Of a stretch of DNA of 7,152 bases, positions 5,567 to 7,152 are shown piece by piece (position 1 is the stretch's first letter; every line of letters starts with the position of its first letter). The notes beneath the pieces are model-generated. The model did no database searches. It saw only the letters and a list, made by a program, of their open reading frames with translations, and had not been told where the DNA came from. A program made the translations under genes and the position numbers. Source of the stretch: an uncultured Oscillospiraceae bacterium (lineage in GTDB: Bacteria; Bacillota; Clostridia; Oscillospirales; Oscillospiraceae); the NCBI GenBank assembly GCA_910588045.1, contig CAJUPS010000135.1, positions 1 to 7,152 of the forward strand, in the 5' to 3' direction.

Positions 5567-5587
5567 TCAAATAGTTCAAAATAGAAC
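5566..5587 (+). promoter_or_regulatory. Candidate operator for the MarR-type regulator
   Basis: TTCAAATAG (5566-5574) is followed directly by TTCAAAATAG (5575-5584). Overlapping them is a short inverted repeat GTTC-6-GAAC (5574-5577 and 5584-5587). The site covers the predicted transcription start, a classic place for an autorepressing MarR protein to bind. The symmetry is short, so this is a suggestion from position and pattern only. Confidence 0.4.
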
Positions 5588-5604
5588 AAAAAGGAGACTA
5601 TGCC

Positions 5605-6036
5605 GTGACCGAAGCATTTTGGGACAACGTCCTGCTGTTCAAGGGCGCCTATGACCAGGCCCTGGACCCGGTGGCCCAGCGCTGGTCGCTGACCCGGATG
5701 GAGCTGGAACTGCTCCTCTTCCTGGCCAACAACCCCGCCCACAACACAGCGGCGGAGGCCGTCCGCCTGCGCCAGTGGACCAAATCCCACGTGTCTGCGG
5801 CGGTCCACGCCCTCCAGAACAAGGGCCTGCTGTCTGCCGAACACCCGGAGGACAACCGGAAAACCCTCCTGCTCACCCCCCTCCCTGCCGCCGGGGACGT
5901 GATCCGGGCCGGACAAGACGCCCAGCGGGCCCTTTTCCAGTCCATGCGCCGGGGCTTCACCCCGGAGGAGGAGCAGGTTTTAGCGTCCATCGCCGAAAAA
6001 ATTGCCCGGAACATCCGGGACGCCATGAAAAAGTGA
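5605..6036 (+). CDS. MarR-family transcriptional regulator
   Basis: This is a 143-residue winged-helix regulator of the MarR family, normally a dimer that represses its own operon and is released by a small ligand. An N-terminal dimerisation helix region (1-30) leads to the wHTH. The recognition helix is about residues 59-76 (TKSHVSAAVHALQNKGLL), and the wing at 77-92 ends with EDNRKTLLLTP, matching the family's D-x-R-x(4)-LT pattern. C-terminal helices (about 118-143) complete the dimer interface. The start is GTG at 5605, 7 bases after AAGGAGA (5591-5597); the ATG at 5600 opens a two-codon frame and is not used. The gap to the transporter gene is 13 bases, so the two are one operon and the transporter is its likely target. 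The ligand is unknown. Confidence 0.88.
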   Translation: MTEAFWDNVLLFKGAYDQALDPVAQRWSLTRMELELLLFLANNPAHNTAAEAVRLRQWTKSHVSAAVHALQNKGLLSAEHPEDNRKTLLLTPLPAAGDVIRAGQDAQRALFQSMRRGFTPEEEQVLASIAEKIARNIRDAMKK

Positions 6037-6049
6037 GGTTATTCCAATT

Positions 6050-6820
6050 ATGCCGTTCACCTTCGTCATCTGCTTCATCGCCGGCATCGGCGCGGGCCTG
6101 GGCACCGGCTTCGCCGGCATGAGCGCCGCCGCCGTCATCAGCCCCATGCTCATCACCTTCCTCCATATGGAGCCTTACGAGGCCGTGGGCATCGCGCTGG
6201 CCAGCGACGTGCTGGCCAGCGCTGTGTCCGCCTACACCTACGGCAAAAACAAAAATCTGGATGTAAAAAACGGCCTGGTCATGATGGTCACGGTGTTGTG
6301 CTTCACCCTGGTGGGGAGCTGGGTGTCCAGCCTGGTGCCCGCCACCGCCATGGGCGGCTTCTCCACCTTTATGACCCTGCTTTTGGGCATCAAGTTCATC
6401 GTCAAGCCAGTTATGACCACCAAGGAGACCATGTCCGCCGTGGACCCCAAAAAGCGAATCATTCAATCCATCGTCTGCGGCATGATGATCGGCTTCATCT
6501 GCGGCTTCGTGGGGGCCGGCGGCGGCATGATGATGCTGCTCATCCTCACCTCTGTGCTGGGGTACGAGCTGAAAACCGCCGTGGGCACCAGCGTGTTCAT
6601 CATGGCCTTCACCGCCTTCACCGGGTCTGTCAGCCATTTCGCCATCGGCGGCATGCCTGATTTGTGGGTGCTGTTGTTCTGTGTACTGTCCACCCTGCTG
6701 TGGGCCCGGATCGCGGCCCGGTTTGCAAACAAGGCCAGCCCCATCGTGCTCAACCGGGCCACCGGCGTGGTGCTGGCAGTGCTGGGTGTGGTCATCCTGG
6801 CGGTGAACTATCTGACCTAA
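6050..6820 (+). CDS. TauE/SafE (TSUP)-family membrane transporter
   Basis: This is a 256-residue integral membrane protein of the TSUP (sulfite exporter TauE/SafE) family, whose characterised members move sulfite, sulfonates or related organic anions. Two internal halves are visible. The first carries the Gly-rich helix GAGLGTGFAGMSAAAVISPM (14-33), the second the matching GFICGFVGAGGGMMMLLIL (148-166). Hydrophobic segments at about 4-34, 44-62, 74-98, 102-118, 138-168, 178-200, 203-222 and 236-253 suggest seven to eight membrane spans. The central loop near 119-137 is polar. The ATG at 6050 has a modest GTGAGG site (6033-6038) overlapping the marR stop, so translation is probably coupled. 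The substrate cannot be read from the sequence; the partner regulator suggests induction by the compound it exports. No sulfur-metabolism gene is in the window. Confidence 0.88.
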   Translation: MPFTFVICFIAGIGAGLGTGFAGMSAAAVISPMLITFLHMEPYEAVGIALASDVLASAVSAYTYGKNKNLDVKNGLVMMVTVLCFTLVGSWVSSLVPATAMGGFSTFMTLLLGIKFIVKPVMTTKETMSAVDPKKRIIQSIVCGMMIGFICGFVGAGGGMMMLLILTSVLGYELKTAVGTSVFIMAFTAFTGSVSHFAIGGMPDLWVLLFCVLSTLLWARIAARFANKASPIVLNRATGVVLAVLGVVILAVNYLT

Positions 6821-6835
6821 AGCCCAGAAAAACGC

Positions 6836-6874
6836 ACGGCGGGCGGCAGGATAATTTCTCCTGCCGCCCGCCGT
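6836..6874. terminator. Strong terminator after the transporter gene
   Basis: Perfect 16-base arms (6836-6851 and 6859-6874) of sequence ACGGCGGGCGGCAGGA surround a 7-base loop. On the plus strand the stem runs into TTTATCT. On the minus strand GTTTTTCT follows a few bases past the stem, so it can also end the convergent hpf transcript. Confidence 0.85.
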
Positions 6875-6902
6875 TTATCTGTCTATATCAGACAAGTCCG
6901 GC

Positions 6903-7152
6903 TCAGCCCTCGTCCTCAATGAGGCCATACCCGCCGCCGTTGCGGCGGTAGACCACGGCAAAGGCCTCGCTGTCCTCGTTTTTGAAGGCGAAGAAATTGT
7001 GGCCCAGCAAATCCATCTGCAAGATGGCCTCGTCCACCGTCATGGGCTTGATGGGGAACTTCTTGGTGCGCACAACCTGGAACTCGTCCTCCTCCGCGTC
7101 GGGCACAAAGGAGGTCTCCTCCGCGGTGTCGGCCGGAGCAAAGGCGCCCTGG
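6903..7152 (-). CDS. hpf: Long-form ribosome hibernation promoting factor, C-terminal part
   Basis: This is the C-terminal end of a long HPF (also annotated RaiA/YfiA or YvyD-type), which dimerises 70S ribosomes into inactive 100S particles in resting cells. Only 82 residues are visible; the N-terminal S30AE ribosome-binding domain lies beyond the window edge. A linker rich in Ala, Asp and Glu (ADTAEETSFVPDAEEDEF) comes before the dimerisation domain. The domain has the typical VVRTKKFPIKPMTVDEAILQ, then QMDLLGHNFFAFKNEDSEAF and VVYRRNGGGYGLIE. The frame is open to base 7152, so the GTG at 7106 is internal. The stop at 6903-6905 lies just beyond the transporter terminator. No promoter is visible because the 5' end is missing. 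Confidence 0.92.
   Translation of the reverse strand, partial: QGAFAPADTAEETSFVPDAEEDEFQVVRTKKFPIKPMTVDEAILQMDLLGHNFFAFKNEDSEAFAVVYRRNGGGYGLIEDEG

Noticed and set aside
5957..6637. A 226-codon minus-strand frame opposite the transporter
   Set aside because: Its translation is a His/Gly/Ala-rich composition artefact, and the opposite strand carries clear TSUP motifs and an operon context.

Overview
The window looks like chromosomal DNA from a GC-rich gut-type Firmicute, most likely an Oscillospirales/Clostridia relative of Flavonifractor, Lawsonibacter or Pseudoflavonifractor. The grounds are strong G/C bias at third codon positions, Gram-positive AAGGAGG-type ribosome binding sites, a T-box leader in front of leuA, a yeast/actinobacterial-type LeuA, and a long-form ribosome hibernation factor. 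The genus assignment is inference; no database was consulted.

The left end (1-1014) is the 3' part of an IS5-family insertion sequence. Its DDE transposase runs in from outside the window, and a plausible right inverted repeat ends at 1014, next to TTAA. Between the IS and yebC (1015-1320) lie a perfect 15-bp stem-loop, what looks like one arm of an intrinsic terminator, and, on the minus strand, a short XRE-type helix-turn-helix gene broken by two opposite single-base frameshifts.

From 1322 to the right edge the DNA is compact housekeeping sequence: yebC (+), proC (-), a 74-aa small protein gene (+) whose promoter is back to back with that of proC, leuA (-) under a leucine-type T-box with two candidate promoters, a marR-type regulator plus a TauE/SafE-type membrane transporter (+, one operon), and the 3' end of a long hpf/raiA gene (-) leaving the window. 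The convergent pairs yebC/proC, small ORF/leuA and transporter/hpf are each separated by one strong bidirectional hairpin. In the first two pairs the hairpin overlaps the stop codon of the minus-strand gene.

Together the genes cover amino-acid synthesis (proline, leucine), translation support (YebC, HPF) and a self-contained regulator/exporter unit. I found no CRISPR array, tRNA, rRNA, defence island or phage genes. The points most worth a second look are the unrecognised small protein, which resembles RiPP-leader/Nif11-type peptides without any modifying enzyme nearby, the T-box details, the frameshifted regulator beside the IS, and the possible operator of the marR-transporter operon. I do not see convincing evidence for a wholly new system.
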